DNA from: RGIG3528 sp045616485
Lineage (GTDB): Bacteria; Bacillota; Clostridia; Lachnospirales; Lachnospiraceae
Assembly (NCBI GenBank): GCA_045616485.1
Contig: JAZLGU010000044.1
Coordinates: 25,711 to 89,710 of the forward strand
Direction: 5' to 3'
Length of the DNA: 64,000 nucleotides
The position numbers and the translations under genes were made by a program. Below, one piece after another: positions 44,225 to 51,539 of the stretch. Every line of letters starts with the position of its first letter. Within the stretch, counting starts at the first letter, position 1. A model generated the notes under the pieces. That model saw only the letters and a list, made by a program, of their open reading frames with translations, had not been told where the DNA came from and searched no databases.

Positions 44225-44515
44225 TTAATCAGAAATCATAGCTTTCTTTTTTGCCTCGGCTTTGTCCACCATAACCAGTATCTCAGCCACTACACCATAC
44301 AGCTCCGTAGGGATAAAATCACCGATACTCATCTTGGAAAGCGTGCCTGCCAGTGCAGCATCTTCATGGATAGGTACATCGCTTTCTCTGGCTATATCCA
44401 GAAGGCGCTCTGCCCTTTCTCCCTTGCCCATGGCAACTATTTTAGGCGCTTCTTCCCCGGCTTCATAAGAAAGTGCCACTGCAGTTTTCTGTTTTAACTC
44501 TTTTTCATCAGCCAT
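44225..44515 (-). CDS. FlhB/YlqH-like protein (cytoplasmic FlhB C-terminal domain only)
   Basis: A 96-residue stand-alone version of the cytoplasmic domain of the type III export switch protein FlhB, like Bacillus YlqH. The family pattern AVALSYEAGEEAPKIVAMGKGERAERLLDIARESDVPI is seen, but the autocleaving NPTH motif is absent (the corresponding start reads TAVALSY). Its role is unknown. The order rplS...rbgA-rnhB-ylqH matches Bacillus. It is four bases after rnhB. Confidence 0.88.
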   Translation of the reverse strand: MADEKELKQKTAVALSYEAGEEAPKIVAMGKGERAERLLDIARESDVPIHEDAALAGTLSKMSIGDFIPTELYGVVAEILVMVDKAEAKKKAMISD

Positions 44516-44519
44516 AATC

Positions 44520-45275
44520 TTAAATAAAATTACCTATAAAGGTACGTCTGTGTATATCTGTAGGACCATATTTTTTAAGTGCTTCAATATGCTCTGCAGA
44601 GCCGTAACCCTTGTTTTTTTCAAAGCCATACTCAGGATATTTCTCTGCTACCATTGTCATATAACGGTCCCTGGTAACCTTGGCAACAATAGACGCAGAG
44701 GCTATGGATAAGGACTTGGCATCACCCTTTATGATAGGTACCTGTCGCTGCATAAGGCCCGGAATGGTAACTGCATCATTAAGCAGTAAATCCGGCGTAA
44801 CGGCCATATCTCCTACAGCCTGTCTCATGGCCTCATAAGTAGCCTGCAAAATGTTGATCTCGTCTATCCTGCGATTATCCACTATCCCTACAGAGTAAGC
44901 CACTGCCTTATCGGTAATTTCCAAATAAAGCTCTTCTCTCTGGGTAGCTGTCAGCTTTTTTGAGTCATTTACATAGGGGATTTTTAATCCCTTAGGCAAA
45001 ATGACTGAAGCTGCCATTACAGGCCCCGCCAGTGGACCTCTGCCCACTTCGTCTATACCGCAGATAGCCTGAAATTCGTCATACTTACGCTCATAAATCA
45101 GCATATCATCAAGGCGTATGAGCTCAGCATTATACTTATCTATTTCTTTTTGCGCCTTTTTAATAAGACTTTGTACTCCGGAACGTGAATCCTCTCCATA
45201 AGTACGGCAAAAGTCCGCATACTCTTTAAGAGAAAGACTTTGGAATTTATTTTTAATATCAGAAATACTTTCCAT
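44520..45275 (-). CDS. rnhB: Ribonuclease HII
   Basis: Removes ribonucleotides from DNA and degrades RNA-DNA hybrids. After an N-terminal extension of about 70 residues typical of Firmicutes, the catalytic block GIDEVGRGPLAGPVMAA supplies the Asp-Glu pair. Further conserved parts are DSKKLT, the DAVTIPG turn and the KGDAKSLSIASASIVAKVTRDR helix. The length of 251 is normal. It begins three bases after rbgA. Confidence 0.96.
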   Translation of the reverse strand: MESISDIKNKFQSLSLKEYADFCRTYGEDSRSGVQSLIKKAQKEIDKYNAELIRLDDMLIYERKYDEFQAICGIDEVGRGPLAGPVMAASVILPKGLKIPYVNDSKKLTATQREELYLEITDKAVAYSVGIVDNRRIDEINILQATYEAMRQAVGDMAVTPDLLLNDAVTIPGLMQRQVPIIKGDAKSLSIASASIVAKVTRDRYMTMVAEKYPEYGFEKNKGYGSAEHIEALKKYGPTDIHRRTFIGNFI

Positions 45276-45278
45276 ATC

Positions 45279-46145
45279 CTAACCCTCTAAATTAAAATCC
45301 GCAGGTCTTTCAAGGCTAATCTTACCCAGTCGGCCGCCTCTTATATCATCCATAATCATATTGGCCATCTTTTCCAGATCCAGCTCACCGCCCTTTTTCA
45401 TGCAAGCCCTCTTTTTACAGATGGCTTCCAAAAGAGCAGGACCATCACCGGTAAGCCCTTCTTCAGAAATACCATAACGAGTGTTTATATTACCGGGATA
45501 GCGCTCTGAAATAAGCTTTAAGGAGCTTTCTGCCAAAGCATTCGGATCCAGTATATTATCATTTATAGAGCCAATCCAGGCAATATGAAGGCCGATAAGC
45601 TGATCTTCAAATTTGGGCCAGAGAATACCGGGAGTATCCAAAAGCTCCAAATCCTTGCCAAGACGTATCCACTGCTTTCCCTTGGTAACCCCCGGCTTAT
45701 CACCGGTCTTGGTAACAGCCTTTCTTGCATAATTATTAATAAAGGTGGACTTACCCACATTGGGAATACCGGTAATCATGGCTCTTATAGGACGATTAAT
45801 CATACCCTTGGCCTTATCACGTTCTATTTTTTCCTTGCAGGCCTTTTTAACAATATCTACTACTGTAGAAAGCTTGTCAGTCTTAGCATTCGTAATAGCA
45901 ACGAAAATACCTTTTGACTCGTAGTAACGCTTAAATTCAGCTGTAACCTTAGGATCAGCCAGATCTGCTTTATTAAGTAATATTACCCTGGGCTTTCCCT
46001 GGGCCATTTTGTCGATATCGGGATTCTTGGATGAGTACGGAATACGTGCATCCAGAAGTTCTATAAGGCAGTCAACCAGCTTTAGGCTGTCCTGCATCTC
46101 TCTTTTAGCCTTGGACATATGTCCCGGGTACCACTGATACTCCAT
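45279..46145 (-). CDS. rbgA: Ribosome biogenesis GTPase RbgA (YlqF)
   Basis: Essential late 50S-assembly GTPase with circularly permuted motifs. The order seen is WYPGHMSKAKREM at the start, G4 LLNKADL (about 58), G5-like TNAKT, G1 GIPNVGKSTFIN (about 129-140) and G3 DTPGILWPKF, followed by a helical C-terminal ANTAR-like domain. The length of 288 is normal. It lies four bases after lepB. Confidence 0.97.
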   Translation of the reverse strand: MEYQWYPGHMSKAKREMQDSLKLVDCLIELLDARIPYSSKNPDIDKMAQGKPRVILLNKADLADPKVTAEFKRYYESKGIFVAITNAKTDKLSTVVDIVKKACKEKIERDKAKGMINRPIRAMITGIPNVGKSTFINNYARKAVTKTGDKPGVTKGKQWIRLGKDLELLDTPGILWPKFEDQLIGLHIAWIGSINDNILDPNALAESSLKLISERYPGNINTRYGISEEGLTGDGPALLEAICKKRACMKKGGELDLEKMANMIMDDIRGGRLGKISLERPADFNLEG

Positions 46146-46149
46146 TTCC

Positions 46150-46731
46150 TCACTCCTTTTTAAGATTCAAATCATTAATAAACGCAATCTCCGGCTTTAT
46201 CACCAGTACTGCCTTACCTACTATATCGTCCCTTATCACCATGCCCACATTGGCAAAACGTGAATCCTCAGAAGAATTACGATTATCACCTAAAACGAAA
46301 TACTCGTTATCTTCCAATACTATCTCTGAAGCCGCCAGACCCGCCAGACGCATATCCTCAACATTGATACGCTCTTCAAAAGGCTCTCCGTTAATATAGA
46401 CCTTGCCGTTTAATATCTCTACTGTGTCTCCGGGAATTCCAATAACCCGCTTAACATTCAGATAAGCCTTATCATCCTTTCCCTGATTGAACACTATTAC
46501 ATCATTTCTCTTAGGTGCTTTCCTGGCATATGCCAGCTTATTAATCAGAATAACAGACGAATCCGTCAATGTAGGAGACATGGAATCACCTACTATAATA
46601 TTTTTTTCAATAACAAAATGGATGATAAGCCAGGCCATAAAAACAACAGCTGCAGACTCAACCAGAAAAAGCAGTATAGACCTTAAGGTCTTTAAAAATT
46701 TTGGTTTTTTAGAATATAAATACTCTGCCAT
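46150..46731 (-). CDS. lepB: Type I signal peptidase
   Basis: Cleaves signal peptides of exported proteins at the outer membrane face. One N-terminal membrane segment (about 17-38) is followed by the catalytic Ser in IVGDSMSPTL and the catalytic Lys region KAYLNVKRVIGIPGD, then GDNRNSSEDSRF. The length of 193 is typical. A terminator lies just upstream between rplS and lepB, so lepB needs its own start or readthrough. Confidence 0.95.
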   Translation of the reverse strand: MAEYLYSKKPKFLKTLRSILLFLVESAAVVFMAWLIIHFVIEKNIIVGDSMSPTLTDSSVILINKLAYARKAPKRNDVIVFNQGKDDKAYLNVKRVIGIPGDTVEILNGKVYINGEPFEERINVEDMRLAGLAASEIVLEDNEYFVLGDNRNSSEDSRFANVGMVIRDDIVGKAVLVIKPEIAFINDLNLKKE

Positions 46732-46759
46732 CTGTACACCTGTAAATCATTTCGATTTG

Positions 46760-46789
46760 AAAAAAAGGCAACCAGAAACTGATTGCCTT
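46760..46789 (-). terminator. Intrinsic terminator after rplS
   Basis: On the minus strand AAGGCAATCAG and CTGGTTGCCTT form an 11-bp stem with one G-U pair and a three-base loop, followed by a T run (plus-strand A run ending at 46766). It ends the ribosomal protein transcript before lepB. Confidence 0.88.
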
Positions 46790-46810
46790 AATGTTACAAT
46801 GTCTAAGAAA

Positions 46811-47158
46811 TTATCTGATAACTTCCTTAACCTTTGCGCTCTTACCTGTTCTCTCACGAAGGTAGTTAAGCTTAGCACGTCTTACCTTACCTCTGCGAAC
46901 AACTTCTACTCTCTCAACATGTGGGGAGTTAATAGGCCATGTCTTCTCAACACCGATACCATTAGAGTTCTTTCTTACTGTGAAAGTCTCTCTTACGCCA
47001 CCGTGCATCTTCTTTGTAACTGTGCCCTCGAAAACCTGAGTTCTCTCATGATTTCCTTCTTTGATTACTGCATAAACCTTAACAGTATCACCTACGTTGA
47101 ACTGTGGCTTCTCAGCCTTAAGCTCTGCAGCTTCGATGTTCTTAATAATCTCGTTCAT
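46811..47158 (-). CDS. rplS: 50S ribosomal protein L19 (bL19)
   Basis: The 115-residue protein has the family signature FRVGDTVKVYA-like GDTVKVYAVIKEG, the FEGTVTKKMHGGVRETFTVRK core and the C-terminal RRGKVRRAKLNYLRERTGKSAKV. AGGAGG stands before the ATG. It has its own promoter and a structured leader, separate from trmD, and a terminator behind it. Confidence 0.98.
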   Translation of the reverse strand: MNEIIKNIEAAELKAEKPQFNVGDTVKVYAVIKEGNHERTQVFEGTVTKKMHGGVRETFTVRKNSNGIGVEKTWPINSPHVERVEVVRRGKVRRAKLNYLRERTGKSAKVKEVIR

Positions 47159-47230
47159 TTTGAAACCTCCTAAATATATTAAAGCCGTTCTTACTATCTG
47201 TCCGATACAGAGGACCAGCTCGTCTCACGA
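47159..47230 (-). promoter_or_regulatory. Structured 5' leader of rplS, possible L19 autoregulation site
   Basis: About 70 transcribed bases separate the rplS promoter from the ATG. Short hairpins can be drawn (TCGTGAGACGA, and TCTGTATCGGACAGA) before the AGGAGG. L19 leaders that bind L19 are known in Firmicutes; whether this is one cannot be settled without a covariance model. Confidence 0.4.
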
Positions 47231-47236
47231 AGAAAT

Positions 47237-47265
47237 ATTATACCACCTGTCGTCATAAATAGCAA
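47237..47265 (-). promoter_or_regulatory. Predicted sigma-A promoter of rplS
   Basis: On the minus strand TTGCTA (47260-47265) and TATAAT (47237-47242) are 17 bp apart, in the gap between trmD and rplS. Confidence 0.75.
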
Positions 47266-47281
47266 GCTTTTTCTGGCAAAA

Positions 47282-47302
47282 TTGTGTAAATTTTTCACAC
47301 AA
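47282..47302 (-). terminator. Weak terminator-like hairpin after trmD
   Basis: TTGTGT and ACACAA form a 6-bp A/T-rich stem with a nine-base loop, followed by only four T on the minus strand. It is placed right after the trmD stop codon, so partial termination before the rplS promoter is plausible. Confidence 0.35.
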
Positions 47303-47308
47303 ATCCCT

Positions 47309-47995
47309 CTATTTATCCTGAAGCAGGTCAGGTCTGTATTTCCTGGTACGCTCCACGCTTTGCTCATGACGCCATTTTTCTATATTTTTGTGATGACCGG
47401 ATAAAAGCACCTCCGGTACGGCTACTCCTCTGTATACTTCAGGTCTTGTATACTGAGGATGCTCCAAAAGCCCATCCGAAAAACTCTCTGTAATGCCGGA
47501 CTCTTCGTTGGAAAGAACTCCCGGTACCATACGGGATATAGAATCTATCATAACCATGGCAGGCAGCTCGCCTCCGGTAAGAACATAGTCACCAATGCTG
47601 TAAAAATCAGTAGCCACCATATCAAGGGCTCTCTCATCTATACCTTCATAGTGACCGCAAAGGAAAACAAGGTTTTCCTCCTGGGCCAATTTCTTAGCAT
47701 CCTGCTGGGTAAAAGTCTTCCCCCAAGGTGTCATATAGATAACACGGGGCTTTTCTTCGCCTGTCAGCTCTTTAATATGCTCATAGGTCCTGACTACAGG
47801 ATCGGCCTGCATAAGCATGCCGGCGCCACCGCCGTAGGGGTAATCATCTACTTTTCTGTGCTTATCCAGCGTATAATCTCTTATGTTGACTGCCTCTATA
47901 TTAATAATTTCCTTTTCCATAGCCCTGCCGGTAATAGACTCCTGCATAACACTGTTAATCATTTCAGGAAATAATGTCATTACATAAAAATTCAT
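47309..47995 (-). CDS. trmD: tRNA (guanine-N1)-methyltransferase TrmD
   Basis: Methylates G37 of tRNAs, preventing +1 frameshifting. The ATG at 47995 is preferred (GAGG eight bases upstream, within the rimM stop region) over a GTG inside rimM, giving 228 residues. The start MNFYVMTLFPEM, YGGGAGMLMQADPV, and the SPOUT knot SIGDYVLTGGELPAMVMIDSISR are typical. It follows rimM by 11 bp. Confidence 0.97.
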   Translation of the reverse strand: MNFYVMTLFPEMINSVMQESITGRAMEKEIINIEAVNIRDYTLDKHRKVDDYPYGGGAGMLMQADPVVRTYEHIKELTGEEKPRVIYMTPWGKTFTQQDAKKLAQEENLVFLCGHYEGIDERALDMVATDFYSIGDYVLTGGELPAMVMIDSISRMVPGVLSNEESGITESFSDGLLEHPQYTRPEVYRGVAVPEVLLSGHHKNIEKWRHEQSVERTRKYRPDLLQDK

Positions 47996-48006
47996 ACATG
48001 TATCCT

Positions 48007-48522
48007 CTAAATCCACTTAAGCTGATGCACTATCATTTTTCCGGCTTCCAAATCACAGCCCTTAAAGCATTCTTCGGTACAGGGAATAAGTATCTCACTA
48101 CCGTCATTTCCCTCAACAACATATATGTCATTGGCTGCAGTCTGAAGTACGTCTACAAGCTTGCCGATAGGAGTGGAAAGATCAGTATCGTCAAACACTG
48201 TAAGTCCCAGCATATCCTTTATATAATACTCCCCTTCTTCAAGAGGAATAGCATCCTCTCTGGTCACCAAAAGGTCTTTCTGCTTGTAGCGTTCTACGTC
48301 TTCTATTTTATCAAATCCCTTGAATTTAAGAATAGCCTGGCCCTTGAAGTACTTAACCCCTTCTACTTCAAGAGCTATCAGGTCACGGCCCGTATCAAGA
48401 AATACATTTTTCAAATAATCAAATCTGTTCAGGTCATCAGTAGTAGGATATACCTTTACTTCGCCCTTAATACCATGAGTGTTGGAAATTACACCCACTC
48501 TAAACATATCGTCTTTATTCAT
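48007..48522 (-). CDS. rimM: Ribosome maturation factor RimM
   Basis: Binds ribosomal protein S19 and assists 30S head maturation. The N-terminal RimM domain (GVISNTHGIKGEVKVYP, residues about 10-26) and a C-terminal PRC barrel (YYIKDMLGLTV to LIPCTEECFKG) are visible. The length of 171 is normal. A strong terminator lies between khpA and rimM, so expression depends on readthrough or a separate start. Confidence 0.95.
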   Translation of the reverse strand: MNKDDMFRVGVISNTHGIKGEVKVYPTTDDLNRFDYLKNVFLDTGRDLIALEVEGVKYFKGQAILKFKGFDKIEDVERYKQKDLLVTREDAIPLEEGEYYIKDMLGLTVFDDTDLSTPIGKLVDVLQTAANDIYVVEGNDGSEILIPCTEECFKGCDLEAGKMIVHQLKWI

Positions 48523-48543
48523 ATTTTTTCCTTTAGTCCTTGT

Positions 48544-48579
48544 AAAAAAGGCGCAGCTTTCTTAAATGGAAACTGCGCC
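48544..48579 (-). terminator. Intrinsic terminator inside the rpsP-khpA / rimM-trmD cluster
   Basis: On the minus strand GGCGCAG and CTGCGCC form a 7-bp GC-rich stem, extended by TTTC/GAAA, followed directly by six T (plus-strand A run at 48544-48549). It lies in the 74-bp gap after khpA and before rimM. Confidence 0.88.
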
Positions 48580-48596
48580 AAAGCCTTGCGGCCAAA

Positions 48597-48830
48597 TTAC
48601 TGAAGAATATCTACTACAACTTTCTTGTCATCCTTTGTGGAAGCTGCCTTTACAACTGTACGGATAGATTTGGCAATACGTCCCTGCTTACCGATAACCT
48701 TGCCCATATCGGACTCAGCCACCTTAAGAGAAACAACAATTGCTTTTTCTGTATCCTCCTCAGTAACTACAACCTCTTCAGGATGATCAACCAAAGCCTT
48801 AGCGATGGTCTCAACTAATTCCTTCATCAT
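48597..48830 (-). CDS. khpA: KH-domain RNA-binding protein KhpA (YlqC)
   Basis: A 77-residue single type II KH domain protein. The GKQGRIAKSIRTVVKAA helix carries the GxxG loop (GKQG). KhpA works with KhpB as an RNA chaperone affecting cell size in other Firmicutes. It lies between rpsP and rimM as is standard. Confidence 0.95.
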   Translation of the reverse strand: MMKELVETIAKALVDHPEEVVVTEEDTEKAIVVSLKVAESDMGKVIGKQGRIAKSIRTVVKAASTKDDKKVVVDILQ

Positions 48831-48863
48831 GGGAAAATCCCTCCAAGTGTTTAGTATAGTTAC

Positions 48864-49106
48864 TTATTTATTGATGCCAGCCTTCTTGAAAAGGTTTGCA
48901 ACAGTCTGAGTAGGCTGAGCGCCGTTAGCAAGCCACTTCTGAGCCTCTTCAACATTTACCTTGAACTCAGCAGGGTTCTTGTTAGGATCGTATGTACCGA
49001 TCTCTGCAATAAATCTACCATTACGAGGTGCTCTCTCATCTGCAACTACTACTCTGTAGATAGCAAGCTTCTTCTCGCCAAGTCTCTTAAGTCTAATCTT
49101 TACCAT
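48864..49106 (-). CDS. rpsP: 30S ribosomal protein S16 (bS16)
   Basis: The 80-residue protein matches bS16 throughout: MVKIRLKRLGEKK at the start, YRVVVADERAPRNGRFIAEIGTYDP, and the ANGAQPTQTVANLFKKAGI tail. It is the first gene of the rpsP cluster, with TAGGAGG before the ATG. Confidence 0.98.
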   Translation of the reverse strand: MVKIRLKRLGEKKLAIYRVVVADERAPRNGRFIAEIGTYDPNKNPAEFKVNVEEAQKWLANGAQPTQTVANLFKKAGINK

Positions 49107-49135
49107 TTCTTTTTCCTCCTAAATAGGTCCTTTTA

Positions 49136-49163
49136 ATAATATATGTTTATGTAAATATCTCAA
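49136..49163 (-). promoter_or_regulatory. Predicted promoter of rpsP
   Basis: On the minus strand TTGAGA (49158-49163) and TATTAT (49136-49141) are 16 bp apart, in the 86-bp gap between ffh and rpsP. No terminator is seen after ffh, so readthrough is also possible. Confidence 0.45.
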
Positions 49164-49192
49164 CGATATGACATACAAAATAAGTGAAAATA

Positions 49193-50551
49193 CTAGAAAG
49201 GGAATCCGCCCCTTTTGCCTCCGAAGCCTCCAAAAGGATTACCATGCTTGTTATTCATCATGCCTTTCATCTGCTTCATAATCTGCTTTTGATTCTCTAC
49301 CTGCTTGACCAGGCGGTTCACTTCAGCAATATCAACACCGGCCCCCTTGGCAATACGCTGCTTACGCTTAAAATTCATAAGCTTGGGATTGGCTCTTTCC
49401 TCCGGAGTCATGGACTGAATGATAGCCACTGTAGGCTTAAACATATCATCATCCACCTCAACTCCCTTTAATGCGGAGCCCATACCGGGTAACATGCCCA
49501 TAATCTTGCCGATGCCGCCCATCTTTTTCATCTGATTAATCTGATCAAGGAAATCATTATAATCAAACTCAGCTTTTTTAAGCTTCTTAGCCATCTCTCT
49601 GGCTTTTTCCTCGTCGAGCTCAGCCTCTGCCTTTTCGATAAGGGTAAGCACATCACCCATACCTAAAATGCGGCTGGCCATACGATCCGGATGGAACTGC
49701 TCAAGATCTGTAAGCTTCTCTCCCATACCTGCATAAAGAATGGGAAGACCTGTAACACTCTTTACTGACAGAGCAGCACCACCTCTGGTATCACCATCAA
49801 GCTTGGTCAGGATAACACCTGTCAGTGGAAGCTTTTCATTGAAGGTCTGGGAAACATTAACTGCCTCCTGACCTGTCATGGCATCTACAGTAAGAATAAT
49901 ATTGGTCATAGGAACATGATGATTAATCTCTATAAGCTCATTCATCATGTCTTCATCTATCTGCAAACGACCGGCTGTATCCACGATAATCATGTTATAA
50001 CCGTTCTTTTTTGCCTCTTCTCTGGCTGCCAGCACTATGTCCAGCGGCTTAACGTCAGTGCCCATGGAGAAAACAGGAACACCAACTCTCTCACCATTTA
50101 CTTTTAACTGCTCAATAGCTGCAGGTCGATAAACGTCACAGGCTACAAGCAAGGGCTTTTTGCCTTTATTTTTATAAATGCCTGCCAGCTTGGCCGCTGT
50201 AGTAGTCTTACCAGCACCCTGAAGACCGGCCATCATAATAAAGGTCTGCTCATTAGCAGGTAAGAAGGTAAGCTCTGCAGTCTCAGAGCCCATAAGAGAA
50301 ATCAGCTCTTCATTAACCAGCTTTACCACCATCTGACCCGGAGTAAGGGAATTTAAAACTTCCTCACCAACTGCCTTCTCAGATACGCTGTTCACAAAGC
50401 TTTTTACTACCTTGAAGTTAACGTCAGCCTCAAGTAAGGCCATCTTAACTTCCTTCATGGCAAGCTTTACATCATTTTCTGTAATCTTTCCCTTGCCTCG
50501 AAGTCCTTTAAAGACATTTTGTAATTTTTCTGATAAGGATTCAAATGCCAT
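49193..50551 (-). CDS. ffh: Signal recognition particle GTPase Ffh
   Basis: Binds signal peptides and 4.5S/6S RNA and delivers ribosomes to FtsY. The N domain (1-85) is followed by the G domain with GLQGAGKTTTAAKLA (G1, about 107-121), DVYRPAA, DTAGR, TKLDGDTRGG and GMGEKLTDLE. The M domain begins about 300 and ends in a methionine-rich, Gly-Phe tail (KQIMKQMKGMM). The length of 452 is normal. It overlaps ylxM by 11 bp. Confidence 0.97.
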   Translation of the reverse strand: MAFESLSEKLQNVFKGLRGKGKITENDVKLAMKEVKMALLEADVNFKVVKSFVNSVSEKAVGEEVLNSLTPGQMVVKLVNEELISLMGSETAELTFLPANEQTFIMMAGLQGAGKTTTAAKLAGIYKNKGKKPLLVACDVYRPAAIEQLKVNGERVGVPVFSMGTDVKPLDIVLAAREEAKKNGYNMIIVDTAGRLQIDEDMMNELIEINHHVPMTNIILTVDAMTGQEAVNVSQTFNEKLPLTGVILTKLDGDTRGGAALSVKSVTGLPILYAGMGEKLTDLEQFHPDRMASRILGMGDVLTLIEKAEAELDEEKAREMAKKLKKAEFDYNDFLDQINQMKKMGGIGKIMGMLPGMGSALKGVEVDDDMFKPTVAIIQSMTPEERANPKLMNFKRKQRIAKGAGVDIAEVNRLVKQVENQKQIMKQMKGMMNNKHGNPFGGFGGKRGGFPF

Positions 50552-50885
50552 TATTCTTTATCTCATCGCAAAGGGCTGTAATCCTTAGTGCTGCCTCACT
50601 ATCCAGCTCTTCTGCCAGTCTTTTAATTTTATCAAGCTTCTCCATATCTAAAAGATACTTTTCATATAAATGCAGCATATCTTCATAATGTGAAAGCTTA
50701 ACACCTGCGCGCTTAATAATATCATGAACGCCCTGTCTGGTAATGCCTGCATTATCAGCAATCTCAGAAAGAGACATATCATCGTAAAAGTACATGGTCA
50801 TAATCTCACGCTGATCCTCACGAAGCAAAGCCCCATAAAAATCGAAAAGCAATGACAACTCAACTTTTCCTTCCAACGAACCCAT
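50541..50885 (-). CDS. ylxM: YlxM family helix-turn-helix SRP-associated protein
   Basis: A 114-residue protein with a sigma-like HTH (LREDQREIMTMYFYDDMSLSEIADNAGITRQGVHDIIKRA). YlxM influences SRP GTPase activity in streptococci and is nearly always paired with ffh, as here. Its promoter overlaps the upstream terminator. The HTH suggests nucleic-acid binding; direct DNA targets are unknown. Confidence 0.94.
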   Translation of the reverse strand: MGSLEGKVELSLLFDFYGALLREDQREIMTMYFYDDMSLSEIADNAGITRQGVHDIIKRAGVKLSHYEDMLHLYEKYLLDMEKLDKIKRLAEELDSEAALRITALCDEIKNNGI

Positions 50886-50919
50886 AAAATAACCCTCATA
50901 AATGTATTAAGCCTTGGAA

Positions 50920-50948
50920 ATAATACCACAGAAAAAAAGTGCTGTCAA
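50920..50948 (-). promoter_or_regulatory. Predicted promoter of ylxM-ffh, overlapping the ribF terminator
   Basis: On the minus strand TTGACA (50943-50948) and TATTAT (50920-50925) are 17 bp apart. The -35 box is part of the 3' arm of the preceding terminator hairpin, and the terminator T run forms most of the spacer. Confidence 0.8.
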
Positions 50949-50965
50949 GAGAAATACTTGACAGC
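50932..50965 (-). terminator. Intrinsic terminator after ribF
   Basis: On the minus strand GCTGTCAAG and CTTGACAGC form a perfect 9-bp stem with a 7-base loop, followed by AC and seven T (plus-strand A run 50932-50938). It ends the rimP-to-ribF transcript 16 bases after the ribF stop. Confidence 0.9.
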
Positions 50966-50980
50966 GTGAAAATATTTTTT

Positions 50981-51520
50981 TTACAGCATTTCTCGGGCTA
51001 AATCGTCCTCATGATTTTTAAAAGCCTCACGAATTCTGGTGGAGGAAATAGGCTCCCCTTCATACTCAATTCTTTTAATAACCGTTAAGGTAAAATCATA
51101 TATTTCAGAAAAGGCTCTAAGCATTTCCACATCACCTCTTCTGTCCTTGCCAAAGCGGAAATCATCGCCAACAACAACTTCCTCCGCACTTAAAGTCCCT
51201 ATAAGAATTTCATCCACAAAATCCTCGGCTTCCATTTCCATGGCCTTCTTTGTAAAAGGATACAGCACATAATAATCTATGCCCAGCTCCTCAAACTTCT
51301 TTTCCTTTTCCTTCTCAGTAAAAATATTCTTCTGATCAGGCTTATTGTAAGGGGAATCCTTTGTAATATCAAAGGTAAAAATAACAGTTTTTCTGTTCTT
51401 TTTATTCTCCATCATTTTGGCAATAAGAGCCTGATGGCCTTTGTGAACACCATCAAATTTCCCTAGGGAAACTATGGATGATTCAATATCAAGTTTTGAT
51501 AAGTCACGAATTATCTTCAT
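50981..51520 (-). CDS. ribF: RibF FAD synthetase domain only (riboflavin kinase half absent)
   Basis: A 179-residue protein matching only the N-terminal FMN adenylyltransferase half of bifunctional RibF. The nucleotide-binding blocks LGKFDGVHKGHQALI (HxGH type) and VVVGDDFRFGKDRRGD are intact, and the end SSTRIREAF..DDLAREML stops where the kinase domain normally begins. The TAA is followed at once by a terminator, and the downstream sequence does not encode a kinase, so this is not a simple point-mutation truncation. Product expected: FAD from FMN. FMN would then have to come from another kinase. It follows truB by 19 bp. Confidence 0.9.
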   Translation of the reverse strand: MKIIRDLSKLDIESSIVSLGKFDGVHKGHQALIAKMMENKKNRKTVIFTFDITKDSPYNKPDQKNIFTEKEKEKKFEELGIDYYVLYPFTKKAMEMEAEDFVDEILIGTLSAEEVVVGDDFRFGKDRRGDVEMLRAFSEIYDFTLTVIKRIEYEGEPISSTRIREAFKNHEDDLAREML

Positions 51521-51539
51521 ATTTTTATCCTAAAGCTGT

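Noticed and set aside
47459..48603. Two long plus-strand frames opposite trmD, rimM and the gap
   Set aside because: No recognisable domain or ribosome-binding site; they mirror conserved genes and a terminator.
50885..50981. A frameshifted riboflavin kinase domain after ribF
   Set aside because: The region holds only the terminator and the ylxM promoter, with stops in the ribF frame and no kinase motif.
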